Positions 52,007 to 59,783 of a DNA stretch of 64,000 nt are shown piece by piece. The position numbers were made by a program, and so were the translations under genes. The DNA is taken from NCBI RefSeq assembly GCF_017939745.1, contig NZ_JAGKQQ010000001.1, forward strand, positions 2,852,001-2,916,000, given 5' to 3'. Under the pieces are notes generated by a model that saw only the letters and a list, made by a program, of their open reading frames with translations, ran no database searches and was not told where the DNA came from. Positions within the stretch are counted from its first letter, which is position 1, and each line of letters begins with the position of its first letter. The stretch comes from Gemmata palustris (lineage in GTDB: Bacteria > Planctomycetota > Planctomycetia > Gemmatales > Gemmataceae).

Positions 52007-52654
52007 TTATGCGGAATTGCGGCGGGCATCGAACCGGGCGGCGAGGGGCGATGCGTCGGCGCCTGACGCCTTATCTGCCAAAGCGGTCGCGGCCTCGTCT
52101 ACCAAGCGCGGCACACCGGTTTCGATGTTGGACTTCAGTGAAGCCGATACCGAGTTGATCGCGGTTTCGGCAAGCTCTTTCAGTTTGCCGCTAATCATCC
52201 CCATGAACTCGTCCGCGATTCCCGGTTCACGTGGGGCGGACGGGGCCGCGGCCGGTTGCGGGACCGGGGGGGGGGCAACCGCGAGTGCGCTGAACGATTC
52301 CCGTCGCGACGCCGTCAGGTACCCGACAATACCACCCAGGAGCGCCGAGACCCCGACCGCGGTCCACGGGTTCTGGCGGACGTGCGCGGAGATGTCGAAT
52401 ACGCCCTTCATGCTCTCGCTCACTGCGGCCGTCGCTTGTTTGACGGTTTCGCTCACCGTTTCCGGCGCGCTCGACACGAACGACCGGACCGCGTCGACGG
52501 TACCGGAAATCGTGTCCGCCGCGGTCTGCACCGTACCGACCACCTGGTTCTCCAGGGCGGTGACCTTCTCAGTGAGGGACTCGCGCGTCTGGAGCATTTC
52601 CCGCTCGATTTCCTCGGGCGTCTTTTCGACGGCGGGGGTTACTTGGTCTGCCAC
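52007..52654 (-). CDS. DUF3618-family (YqjD-like) membrane protein
   Basis: 215 residues. The N-terminal TPEEIEREMLQTRESLTEKV TALENQV-type helix is the DUF3618 signature, followed by a long amphipathic helix (about 40-90), one membrane segment (TAVGVSALLGGIVGYLTA, 117-134), a Pro/Ala hinge and a second helical part. These proteins resemble ElaB/YqjD, which sit at the inner membrane and are made in stress or stationary phase; in E. coli YqjD they bind ribosomes. The start overlaps the Holin-X gene by 16 bases, a YqjD-YqjE-like pairing. Confidence 0.82.
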   Translation of the reverse strand: MADQVTPAVEKTPEEIEREMLQTRESLTEKVTALENQVVGTVQTAADTISGTVDAVRSFVSSAPETVSETVKQATAAVSESMKGVFDISAHVRQNPWTAVGVSALLGGIVGYLTASRRESFSALAVAPPPVPQPAAAPSAPREPGIADEFMGMISGKLKELAETAINSVSASLKSNIETGVPRLVDEAATALADKASGADASPLAARFDARRNSA

Positions 52655-53076
52655 GAGATGTTCTCCTTGAGCGCGTTAAGAGTTTTATCCGGGAGCGGGT
52701 TAAACCGTTCGAGCAGACCGTAGCTGATCCAACCGAGCGCCCCGCCGACCGCGAAGAACAGCCCGCCCACGATGCCCCACGAGGCCCACATCGCGAACTG
52801 GAACTGCTCGTGCATGAAGTACGCGAGCGCGGTAATGAGCCCTAGTGCCCCGACCGTGCCGAACACGACCCCCAGCGCACCGAACTCGGCGGCCCGCTTC
52901 GACCGCTTGAAGTCCTCGCGCACCTCCGACTTCAGCATTTCGGCCTGCTGGCGGAGGAGCGTTTGTGCGTCGTTGATGATCCCCGAGACGAGGCCGGCCA
53001 TCGAGTTCGATGGCTCGCTCGGTGCGCGGTTGGAACCGTCGTATGTGGGAGGGGGGGCGGCTTCGGTGGTGGCCAT
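52639..53076 (-). CDS. Holin-X / phage holin superfamily III (YqjE-like) protein
   Basis: 145 residues. MAGLVSGIINDAQTLLRQQA, then EMLKSEVREDFKRSKRAAEF leads into two membrane helices (FGALGVVFGTVGALGLITAL and MWASWGIVGGLFFAVGGALG). This is the pattern of PF07332, which despite its name is mostly chromosomal; E. coli YqjE is a member. The first 25 residues are low-complexity. A second ATG at the start of MAGLVSG is possible. Two arrays of phased heptamers lie 116 and 231 bases upstream. Co-translated with the DUF3618 gene. Confidence 0.85.
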   Translation of the reverse strand: MATTEAAPPPTYDGSNRAPSEPSNSMAGLVSGIINDAQTLLRQQAEMLKSEVREDFKRSKRAAEFGALGVVFGTVGALGLITALAYFMHEQFQFAMWASWGIVGGLFFAVGGALGWISYGLLERFNPLPDKTLNALKENISWQTK

Positions 53077-53191
53077 CGGGGTCTCCTGGAACAGGTAACC
53101 AATGTCTCATCCGAATGCACGTTGCGTGCCGGACACAGGAAGTGCCTTTTTGCGGCATTTTGGTACCTACCCCTCGCCGCGTTGGTACTTG

Positions 53192-53208
53192 GCTAACATC
53201 CGCTAACA
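53192..53208 (-). repeat. phased heptamer array, dimer, upstream of Holin-X
   Basis: Minus strand TGTTAGC-GGA-TGTTAGC, both heptamers exact, 10-base period, preceded by CCGAAA exactly as upstream of uppS at 24445-24451. Confidence 0.75.
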
Positions 53209-53306
53209 TTTCGGCCTTGGAGGACCGTGTGAACTCACCTCCCCTACCAATTCACGGTATTTCCAGACTATTTGTGTCGTTGCCCGTCCAACCGCCCGGG
53301 AAAACG

Positions 53307-53333
53307 ACTAACACAGGCTGACAAACGCTACCA
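53307..53333 (-). repeat. phased heptamer array, degenerate trimer
   Basis: Minus strand TGGTAGC-GTT-TGTCAGC-CTG-TGTTAGT: three near-matches at 10-base period. It lies 98 bases beyond the dimer, close to the 90-base spacing at uppS. Confidence 0.6.
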
Positions 53334-53600
53334 TACCGCGATTTTCTCCCCGAACGCACCCGTTCTCGGTACTGTAGCGCGTCGAACAACTCACCTGGTA
53401 ATTGCAAAGAGTATACGGAATTACACAATGACGGTTGTTGCGAACCGACGTGTCAGACACTGTGCTGTAATACGCCATCGACCCGGCGGCTCTGCGTGGC
53501 GGTCGCGATGCAAACGGCATGAATTTCGTCTGCCCTTTGCAATTCTCGGGCCGCGCACGGGGGTGCTCTCTAATGGGCACGCGAGCGCCAGTAAATGAAC

Positions 53601-53630
53601 GGGGCCGACCGGATTCCACCGGTCGGCCCC
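53601..53630 (-). terminator. terminator hairpin after the DUF2892-like gene
   Basis: GGGGCCGACCGG and CCGGTCGGCCCC form a perfect 12-bp stem with a 6-base loop, 20 bases past the stop at 53651. Confidence 0.75.
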
Positions 53631-53650
53631 TGCGAGTCAAGCGGCTCGAA

Positions 53651-54163
53651 TTAGTTCTTGGCTGCTTGAATAACGATCTTGATCGCGTCCTTCGCGTCGT
53701 GCTTCGATTCCTCCGGGTCGAAGGCGATCCCGCCCTCCCCCTCCAACCGCGAGATGTCGTCCTTGCTCTCGATCTCGTGAACCGTCGGGAGGTTCTTGAA
53801 GTCGCCCCGGAGTGCCCGCAGTGCGAACCGCTCTTGGTCGATGTCGGAGCCCGACCGGAACCCCATCTCGCGGAACGTCGCGCCGAGCCACGACGAGCGC
53901 CCGAACAGGTACTGGAGCAGGAACAGCCCGCCGATGGCCGGGAGCACCAGCCACCAGGGGTTCGCCAGCGCGGTGAGCCCCAGGCCCACCACAATCAGTA
54001 CACCGATCGCCGCCTTCGTCATCCGTCCCGCGCTCCACTCGCGCTCGAGTTGAGCGAGCCGGTCCGAAATGGCCTGCGGGCCGGCATCCGCTAGACACGC
54101 GAGGCGGCTTTCCAAATTGGTCTCCTTCAGGCACTCGCGGGTCGCGGAGATGCGGATGTTCAT
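53651..54163 (-). CDS. membrane protein with DUF2892-like core
   Basis: 170 residues. A cytoplasmic N-terminal helix region (1-45) leads to a hydrophobic pair (AAIGVLIVVGLGLTALANPW and WLVLPAIGGLFLLQYLFG) whose NPWWLVLPAIGG is the DUF2892/YgaP-type signature, then a soluble tail of about 80 residues rich in charged residues (DDISRLEGEGG, EESKHDAKDAI). DUF2892 is usually a small stand-alone or rhodanese-fused domain; the polar extensions here are unusual. It begins nine bases after the GH13 gene, so they share a transcript. Confidence 0.7.
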   Translation of the reverse strand: MNIRISATRECLKETNLESRLACLADAGPQAISDRLAQLEREWSAGRMTKAAIGVLIVVGLGLTALANPWWLVLPAIGGLFLLQYLFGRSSWLGATFREMGFRSGSDIDQERFALRALRGDFKNLPTVHEIESKDDISRLEGEGGIAFDPEESKHDAKDAIKIVIQAAKN

Positions 54164-54172
54164 GCTGCGTCC

Positions 54173-56044
54173 TCAGGAGTTGTGGGCTTGTGCGAACACC
54201 AGCACGCTGTACGGGCCGATGTTTACGGCCGCGTGGTTCGGCAACCCGTCGCACTCGCCGACTTCGGCGGTCGCGTCGGAGGAAGGGTGGTTGCCGAACA
54301 GTGTGCTGTAACCCTCCCAGTCTGAGTTGAGGAGCAACTTCCATGCCCCTGGTGCCGGGAAGCCGATCCGGAAGTTCTCTCGTGCGTCACGGTGAAAGTT
54401 CACAACTACTACAACAGAATCATTTTCCCCACCCTCCATCCACCGGTGAAACGCGATCACTTTTGCCGTCTCATCGGCGCGAATCACCTGAACGTGCTGC
54501 CCGGCCAGCCCCCGCGTCTGACCGCCCCGGTTCAACCGCAGGTTGATGAGGTCGCGGTACAGGCGCACGATCCCTTTGAACTCCGCGCGCTTGTCCCAAT
54601 CAACGGGGACCGTGTCCCGGAACCACTCGCCCTCCAGGAATTCCTGCCCCTGAAAGAGCATCGGAATGCCCGGCGCGGTGAACACCAGGGCCGCGGCGAG
54701 CGTGGACCGCTTCTGCGCGAACCAGTTCTTCGGGTCGCCCGGCGCGATCTCGTGGACCACGCGGGCCTTACCGTTGGCGACTTCGTCGTGGCTCTCGCTG
54801 TAGATCACGCGCTGGAACGCGTCTGCGTTGTACCGGTTGGTGAGCGCCCCCGCGACCGCGCCCATCGACCGGTGCTCGTCTTCGGCCGCAATAACGGCTT
54901 CGCGGATCGGGTGAACGAACTGGTCGTCCCACTGGCTCCCGTACCCGGCCCCGCCCTCTCCGACCGTCTTCGTGATCCAGTCGTTGTGTTGCAGGTCTTC
55001 GGCGATGGTGATCGTGTTCGGGTGCTTCTCGCGGATCTCGCCGTTCACCCACTGCATCAGGGTCCAACCGTCCGGGAGGTTCGGCTCGCCGTCCGCGCGC
55101 ACGCTGCGGATGTACAGAGTCATGTCCATACGGAGCCCGTCAATGTGGTAGTCCTCGACCCACATGAGCGCGTTGTCGCGGACGAACTGGCGCACTTCGG
55201 GGCGCCCGTAATCGGGCCGGGTCGCGCCCCACGGGGTCTCGTTGCGCCAGTCCTGGTAGAAGTAGATCCCACCGCCATCGTTCTCGCTCCACCCATCGAA
55301 CCGCCACAGGTCGAGGTCGCTCGGCCCGAAGTGGTTGTAAACCACGTCGAGAATGACCGCGAACCCGTTGCGGTGCGCCTCGCGCACGAACTCCTTGAAC
55401 TTCTTTGGGCCGCCGTAGGAACTCTCGACCGCGAACATGTGGGCCGGGTTGTACCCCCAGGACCGGTCGCCCGCGAACTCCGCCACCGGCATCACCTGGA
55501 TGCAGTTCACCCCGAGGCGCTTCAGGTGATCGAACCGGCGCACGATGCTCTCGAACGTCGCGGGCATCGGGTCGTCCGGTTTCTCGTCGTTGAACGTGCC
55601 AACGTGCAGTTCGTAGATGACCATCTCGTTCCACTTCGGGCTGGGGAAGAACTCCTCGCCCCAATCGAAGTTCGGATCGTGAACGACGCCGTTGCCGACG
55701 GAGTTGGTCACCTCGCGCGCGTAGGGATCGATCTTCGAGAGCTCGCCCGCCGGCGTCTGGAGCACGAAGCGGTACTCCGCGCCGATCTTCGCGCCGGGCA
55801 CGTCGGCGTACCAATAGCCCTCGTCGTTCTCGCGCGTCAGCGGGTTCTTGGCCTTGTCGAAGTTGTTGAACGTGCCGACCACGGCGACGCTCTCGGCGTG
55901 CGGCGCCCAAACCCGGAACGCGACCCCCGCGGCGTGCGGGATCGCACCCATCCCGGGGTGAGCGGCGGGCGCAGACGCGCGCCCGCGCCGGACTTCCGCC
56001 GCGGGGTAGGGTCGAGTTCGGGCGATGGGCTTCGTCGCGGGCAT
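54173..56044 (-). CDS. GH13 alpha-amylase family enzyme, glycogen-branching-like
   Basis: 623 residues. A CBM48-type domain (about 30-125; FRVWAPHAESVAVVGTFNNF) precedes the GH13 barrel: VIYELHVGTFN, DVVYNHFGP (region I), GLRMDMTLY with nucleophile Asp (region II), TIAEDLQ with acid Glu (region III) and SESHDEV (region IV). A C-terminal beta domain follows. The order matches GlgB and trehalohydrolase (TreZ) relatives; DDP-type TreZ motifs are missing and GlgB is usually longer, so an alpha-1,4-glucan branching or hydrolysing role is likely but not settled. GAGGAG precedes ATG 56044. Carbon storage or osmoprotection fits the surrounding stress genes. Confidence 0.88.
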   Translation of the reverse strand: MPATKPIARTRPYPAAEVRRGRASAPAAHPGMGAIPHAAGVAFRVWAPHAESVAVVGTFNNFDKAKNPLTRENDEGYWYADVPGAKIGAEYRFVLQTPAGELSKIDPYAREVTNSVGNGVVHDPNFDWGEEFFPSPKWNEMVIYELHVGTFNDEKPDDPMPATFESIVRRFDHLKRLGVNCIQVMPVAEFAGDRSWGYNPAHMFAVESSYGGPKKFKEFVREAHRNGFAVILDVVYNHFGPSDLDLWRFDGWSENDGGGIYFYQDWRNETPWGATRPDYGRPEVRQFVRDNALMWVEDYHIDGLRMDMTLYIRSVRADGEPNLPDGWTLMQWVNGEIREKHPNTITIAEDLQHNDWITKTVGEGGAGYGSQWDDQFVHPIREAVIAAEDEHRSMGAVAGALTNRYNADAFQRVIYSESHDEVANGKARVVHEIAPGDPKNWFAQKRSTLAAALVFTAPGIPMLFQGQEFLEGEWFRDTVPVDWDKRAEFKGIVRLYRDLINLRLNRGGQTRGLAGQHVQVIRADETAKVIAFHRWMEGGENDSVVVVVNFHRDARENFRIGFPAPGAWKLLLNSDWEGYSTLFGNHPSSDATAEVGECDGLPNHAAVNIGPYSVLVFAQAHNS

Positions 56045-56122
56045 TTGTTGGCTCCTCAATGAAGTCAGCGGGCGCCCTTCGCGCCCGCCGGGCAATTAGG
56101 AAGAAAAGCGCGATCCGTTCTG

Positions 56123-57049
56123 TTAGCTCACGGCCGCCGGCGCGAGGCCCGGGGTCGTTGCCGCGCGCGGTTCCACCAGCGCGCCGTCCGGGGTGCGGAC
56201 CCCGGACCCGAATCGTTGGGCGTACACGAACGTGAGTTCCGCACCGAACAGCAGGATTTGTGTCGAGTAGTAGATCCACACTAAGAGTACCACGAACGCG
56301 CCCGCGGCACCGTAAGTCGAACCGACCGCCGCTTTACCCAGGTACAACCCGATGAGGTAGCGGCCGATCGAGAACAGCCCGGCCGTCACGCACGCGCCGA
56401 CCCCCACGTCGCGCCACGAGAGCTTCGTCTCCGGCAGCCACTTGAAGATCATCGCGAACAGCGCCGCTGTGAGCGCGAAATTCAGCACAAAATTGACCAC
56501 TTGCGCGAGCGCGTCCATGCCGGGCAGCCAACCGGAAATGCGGCTGTTGATGCCCGCGAGTACCGCCGTCGCGACGAGTGAGACGAGCAGCAGGAACGCG
56601 GCCCCGCAAACGAGCGAGAACGAAAGGAGCCGCTCCTTCACAATAGTCAGGATGCCCCCTTCCGACTGGCGCCCGGGCACCTTCCAGATCGTGTTGAGCG
56701 CGCTCTGCATGTCCGCGAACACGCCCGAAGCGCCGAAGAACAGCACGCACCCGGCGATCACCGCGGCAAAGATCCCATCGGACTGCGACGAGCTCTTCAG
56801 CACGAGCTGTTCGACGAAACTCGCCGCTTCCACACCGATCGTGTCGCGGAACTGCTCGACGATCTCGCCGCGCGCGGCCTCTTCTCCGAACGCGAGCCCC
56901 GCGATGGCGACCACAGCCAGCAGCAGCGGTGAGAGCGACAGCGCGGTGTAATACGCGAGTGCGGCCCCGATCCGCGGCGCCTTGTCTTCAATGAACTTCG
57001 CACCCGAGTCTTTCAACAATTTCCACACGTCTCGTGGCTTCATCTTCAT
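56123..57049 (-). CDS. YihY/BrkB family membrane protein
   Basis: 308 residues with six membrane segments. DKAPRIGAALAYYTALSLSP at about 22-41, GCVLFFGASGVFADMQSALN TIW-type motif, GSTYGAAGAFVVLLVWIYYS and QILLFGAELTFVYA are the family markers. The family was once called ribonuclease BN by mistake and has no settled function; envelope or transport roles are suggested. Two ATG codons (57049 and 57043) are possible. It is 78 bases before the GH13 gene and 60 bases after a hairpin that ends the DUF1328 transcript. Confidence 0.92.
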   Translation of the reverse strand: MKMKPRDVWKLLKDSGAKFIEDKAPRIGAALAYYTALSLSPLLLAVVAIAGLAFGEEAARGEIVEQFRDTIGVEAASFVEQLVLKSSSQSDGIFAAVIAGCVLFFGASGVFADMQSALNTIWKVPGRQSEGGILTIVKERLLSFSLVCGAAFLLLVSLVATAVLAGINSRISGWLPGMDALAQVVNFVLNFALTAALFAMIFKWLPETKLSWRDVGVGACVTAGLFSIGRYLIGLYLGKAAVGSTYGAAGAFVVLLVWIYYSTQILLFGAELTFVYAQRFGSGVRTPDGALVEPRAATTPGLAPAAVS

Positions 57050-57109
57050 CGTTTCGACCCCGATGGTGCCAGGCCCATTGCAACGCGCACGCCAAACACA
57101 GTAACCAAA

Positions 57110-57144
57110 CGCAGCGACCCACCCTGATTGGGTGGGTCGCTGCG
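57110..57144 (-). terminator. perfect 15-bp terminator hairpin after DUF1328
   Basis: CGCAGCGACCCACCC and its exact inverse flank TGATT. It lies 18 bases past the DUF1328 stop on the minus strand, with TTTGG after it. Confidence 0.8.
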
Positions 57145-57162
57145 AGCGGCACTGGTTCACCG

Positions 57163-57336
57163 CTAGACGACGTCTCTGGTGGACCGGCCCCCCAAAACGA
57201 GGGAGACTACGAACATCACCAGGAACACGAAGAACAGGATCTTGGCGGCAACCATCGAAGTGCCGGCCACGTCGGTGAAGCCGAACAGGGCCGAAATCAG
57301 CGCGACGACCAAGAACATTAGTGCCCAGCGGAGCAT
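57163..57336 (-). CDS. DUF1328 (YtjA-like) small membrane protein
   Basis: 57 residues, read directly because it is very short. MLRWALMFLVVALISALFGF followed by TDVAGTSMVAAKILFFVF and LVMFVVSLVLGG is a near-perfect DUF1328 sequence: two membrane helices around the TxVAG.S..AAKILFF motif. The family is induced in stress in several bacteria; molecular role unknown. ATG 57336 is preceded by GGAGAGC-type purines on the minus strand. It forms a single-gene transcript ending in the hairpin at 57110-57144. Confidence 0.88.
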   Translation of the reverse strand: MLRWALMFLVVALISALFGFTDVAGTSMVAAKILFFVFLVMFVVSLVLGGRSTRDVV

Positions 57337-57784
57337 GGCTAGCTCTCCAAATTAGTGGTGCGTGAGGAGGACTACTATTGTGAACTGCCGCGACTCTTCG
57401 AGTACGACAGGTTGACACGAACGCGGAGCCGTCTGTATCGTTTCTGCCGATCCATCCGATCAGCAGTCTGTTCGGTCATCCCGCCTCGCGGCGAGTGATT
57501 GAGGTAATGCAGACACCGTGCCAATTCGCAATTCAACGACGTGGGAAACGATCCCGGAGCGCGAAATCGAGAACGGAGACGAGTCGAATGCACGCACAAA
57601 ACGCTGTTTTCCCAGCACTATCACATTGCGAACACGTCACAACACCGAGTGCCCGCGCCCAATTTTTCACCCCCACCGCGCGACACAGCGCAAGAGAGTT
57701 CTCAAAGTCGCGCGCGGGTGAAGCGTCCTGCGTAGAATGTCGCGCCCGATCTTCCACAGTTAGCCTCCCACCCCGGAGAACCAC
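57337..57784. other. divergent promoter region, no gene accepted
   Basis: 448 bases between DUF1328 (minus) and DUF2934 (plus). A short Arg-rich frame on the minus strand (57375-57599) lacks a ribosome site and resembles noise. No repeats recognised. Confidence 0.45.
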
Positions 57785-58018
57785 ATGGCCAGCAAGAGTC
57801 CCGCGCGAAGCGGCACCCATACACCGGTCACCCAGCGTACTAATCCGGCCGAAGCATCGGAATCGGTCTCGCTACAACCTACTCCGAACCCCGCGAAGAC
57901 GAGCGAGGACAAGATTCGCGCGCGGGCGTTTTTCTTGTGGGAACAAGCCGGCCGCCCGGAAGGGGACGGCGCGGAGTTCTGGCTGCGTGCAGAACAGGAA
58001 CTTGTTGCCCCGCGGTAG
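57785..58018 (+). CDS. DUF2934 domain protein
   Basis: 77 residues. A disordered, Ser/Thr/Pro-rich N-terminus (1-42) precedes the DUF2934 helix pair EDKIRARAFFLWEQAGRPEG and DGAEFWLRAEQEL, which matches the family almost completely. DUF2934 is a short, widespread domain without known function, frequent in stress-related loci of soil bacteria. CCGGAGAACCAC precedes the ATG. Terminated by a strong two-way hairpin shared with TspO. Confidence 0.9.
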   Translation: MASKSPARSGTHTPVTQRTNPAEASESVSLQPTPNPAKTSEDKIRARAFFLWEQAGRPEGDGAEFWLRAEQELVAPR

Positions 58019-58037
58019 TAACGTGACCCACCAACAA

Positions 58038-58075
58038 CGCGAAGGCCCGCTCGAAATATCGAGCGGGCCTTCGCG
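58038..58075. terminator. two-way terminator between DUF2934 and tspO
   Basis: A perfect 17-bp stem (CGCGAAGGCCCGCTCGA and inverse) with AATA loop, between two convergent genes, with TTTGA on the plus side. Confidence 0.9.
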
Positions 58076-58096
58076 TTTGATCGGTACTCGCGCTTC

Positions 58097-58612
58097 TCAA
58101 CCGCCGTGGATCACGATCGCGGCATTGAGTGCCGCGGCGAACGTGACCCACAACCAGTACGGCAAAAGGAGCAACCCGGCGAGGCGCGATACCAGGAAGA
58201 ATTCGGCCATTGTGACCGCGACCAAAACCCACAACAGGCAAATGTCGAGGAATCCCAGCAGCGGGCTGTGCAGGCCGAAGAAGCACACGCTCCAGGCCAG
58301 GTTCAGAACGAGCTGGAGCCCGAACGCGGCCAGCGGGCAGCACACGTCGTCGCTGTTCCGCTCGACCCAGACGATAGAAGCGGCGACCGCCATCATCGCG
58401 TACAGGGCCGTCCACACCGGGCCGAACACCCAGTCGGGCGGGGTCCAGGTCGGCTTCGCGAGGTCGCGGTACCAACCGTCCACCGCGGGAGCGGTAACGA
58501 GCCCACCGAGCACACCGACGAGAGCGGTCGCGGCGACGATTACTGCGACCCCGGTCAGCCCCGGCGCCGGCTTGGTCGTGCTACCGACAGAACTGCACGT
58601 GAGAGAAGACAT
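58097..58612 (-). CDS. tspO: TspO/MBR family membrane protein
   Basis: 171 residues, five membrane helices. KPTWTPPDWVFGPVWTALYA is the signature of TspO, the translocator/peripheral benzodiazepine receptor family, and LVLNLAWSVCFFG is the conserved fourth-helix motif. In bacteria TspO binds porphyrins and responds to oxygen, light or stress. An N-terminal extension of about 20 residues (MSSLTCSSVGSTTKPAPG) is longer than usual. AAGGAT precedes the ATG. It lies 38 bases after the DUF2383 gene and is probably co-transcribed. Confidence 0.92.
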   Translation of the reverse strand: MSSLTCSSVGSTTKPAPGLTGVAVIVAATALVGVLGGLVTAPAVDGWYRDLAKPTWTPPDWVFGPVWTALYAMMAVAASIVWVERNSDDVCCPLAAFGLQLVLNLAWSVCFFGLHSPLLGFLDICLLWVLVAVTMAEFFLVSRLAGLLLLPYWLWVTFAAALNAAIVIHGG

Positions 58613-58650
58613 GAGGGAAATCCTTTCGGGCGCCGGGGAGCCATTACCAC

Positions 58651-59115
58651 TTAATCGTGGTGACTGCAACCGAGAAGGTGATTGAGCTCCTCGACGTGCT
58701 TCCGGCACGCGGGTAACAGGTCCGTCAGAATCATCCGGTGACAATCCGCGTGAATTTCCGGATTGTGGAGCGCGTCTTCATACGCGCTGATGCCGTGTTC
58801 CTCGCCCTGGCGCAGCGCGGCGACGACCGTCGCGGGGCCGAGCGCTTTTGCGGTCGCGGTCACGGCGGCGGTGAACGTCCCCCAGACCGCGGAGCTTTCC
58901 GCCGGTGTGCCGCTGAACAGAACCACGCGGTCGCGCAGCTCGCGCACCGCGCGGCTGTGCTCGTCGCGGATCTTTTGCAGTTCCGAGATCACCTGAACGT
59001 CGTCGAACTTGCTCATCGCCTGAGTGTACGTTTCGACCGCCGACAGTTCGCCCCGCAGCAGCGAGTTCAGTGCTTCGGTATCGCAGGTCGTCGGTTCGTC
59101 TGTTGCCGTGCTCAT
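58651..59115 (-). CDS. DUF2383 ferritin-like four-helix protein
   Basis: 154 residues from ATG 59115 (ATGAGGAG upstream); a longer start adds 11 residues. The family (PA2169-type) has a ferritin-like bundle: LNSLLRGELSAVETYTQAMS, then ISELQKIRDEHSRAVRELRD, ALRQGEEHGISAYEDALHN and RKHVEELNHLLG. Glu and His residues stand in ferritin-like positions (E..Y and E..H), so a di-iron site is possible. A Cys/His-rich end (ADCHRM, ACRKHV, GCSHHD) is unusual. Role: stress protection is assumed from related proteins. Confidence 0.85.
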   Translation of the reverse strand: MSTATDEPTTCDTEALNSLLRGELSAVETYTQAMSKFDDVQVISELQKIRDEHSRAVRELRDRVVLFSGTPAESSAVWGTFTAAVTATAKALGPATVVAALRQGEEHGISAYEDALHNPEIHADCHRMILTDLLPACRKHVEELNHLLGCSHHD

Positions 59116-59136
59116 CGGGGGCTCCTCATGAAAAAT

Positions 59137-59162
59137 GCCCACCGGCAACGGTGCCGGCGGGC
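59137..59162 (-). terminator. intrinsic terminator of the 59185 lipoprotein gene
   Basis: GCCC-A-CCGGCA pairs with TGCCGG-C-GGGC around ACGG (one mismatch), followed by ATTTTTC on the minus strand, 22 bases past the stop. Confidence 0.75.
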
Positions 59163-59184
59163 GTAGTAGTGTTCCGCCGACCGG

Positions 59185-59607
59185 TTACTTGTTCTCGATC
59201 ACCTTGATCTTGAACGTGCCGCTCGTCGGGCTACCGCCGTCCGGGGTGCCGGTGATCTTGATCTCGTGTTCGCCGATCGCGGCATCCTTCGCGGCTACCA
59301 CGGTAATGGTGAACTTCGTGTCGCCCTCACCGGCCTTGATCGAGTCCTTGTTCAATTTGACGTCGATCTTGTCCGGCTTGGAAGCCACGGACAATTTCAC
59401 GTCTTTTTTGAAGTCCGAGCCGCGATCGATGCTCCCGTCGTAGACCTCGGTGTTACCTTGCTTCACATCTTTGGGAAGAGTGCTCGTGCCGCTGGGCAGC
59501 GAGATCTTGAAGGACGCACTCGTACCGGGCGTTCCGCCCTCGGGGCTCTTGTTGCAGCCGAAACTGAACGCCACCAGCGCCGCGGTCGCGATATGCCAAA
59601 CGCGCAT
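59185..59607 (-). CDS. small lipoprotein with a beta-sandwich domain
   Basis: 140 residues. MRVWHIATAALVAFSFGC is a lipoprotein signal with lipobox and Cys at 18. The mature part is Lys/Asp-rich with repeated beta strands (VKLSVASKPDKIDVKLNKD, TKFTITVVAAKDAAIGEHEI, SGTFKIKVIENK), like an Ig-like or alpha-2-macroglobulin-type beta domain in which natural-killer-style DUF families are found; I assign none. GAGG precedes ATG 59607. Single-gene transcript with its own terminator. Envelope anchored. Confidence 0.8.
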   Translation of the reverse strand: MRVWHIATAALVAFSFGCNKSPEGGTPGTSASFKISLPSGTSTLPKDVKQGNTEVYDGSIDRGSDFKKDVKLSVASKPDKIDVKLNKDSIKAGEGDTKFTITVVAAKDAAIGEHEIKITGTPDGGSPTSGTFKIKVIENK

Positions 59608-59783
59608 GTTGTTACCTCACCTGATCGACAGATTGGCCCGACGAGAGTGTCGGGTACCAAACGTTACGCAACCGCTGTGCCATATGAAGTCGCCGAACGG
59701 CATGGGCGTTGCATTCGAGGTAAAAGCAGTTGCGAACAACACGGGGCCTGCGGCCCTTAACTCTCGTGAATTGGAGCACAATC

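Larger units (their letters stand above)
53077..53600. other. upstream region of the Holin-X operon with phased repeats
   Basis: 524 bases without a convincing gene. It contains a dimer array (53192-53208) and a degenerate trimer array (53307-53333) of the TGTTAGC heptamer. GC falls to a local low between 53240 and 53480. The far end holds the terminator of the neighbouring operon. Confidence 0.6.

Noticed and set aside
52639..53076. Holin annotation as a sign of prophage
   Set aside because: The family is mostly chromosomal (YqjE type); there are no lysin, capsid, integrase or attachment sites nearby.
54392..56062. 556-residue open frame on the plus strand opposite the GH13 gene
   Set aside because: It mirrors the GH13 gene, is extremely rich in Arg, Val, His and Leu, and has no domain. 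Long antisense frames are expected in GC-rich DNA with strong third-position bias.
56120..56127. TGTTAGC match
   Set aside because: A single copy overlapping the YihY stop codon, without a second heptamer 10 bases away.
57375..57599. Arg-rich 74-residue frame on the minus strand
   Set aside because: No ribosome site, no hydrophobic pattern and no family. It lies in a promoter-like gap.
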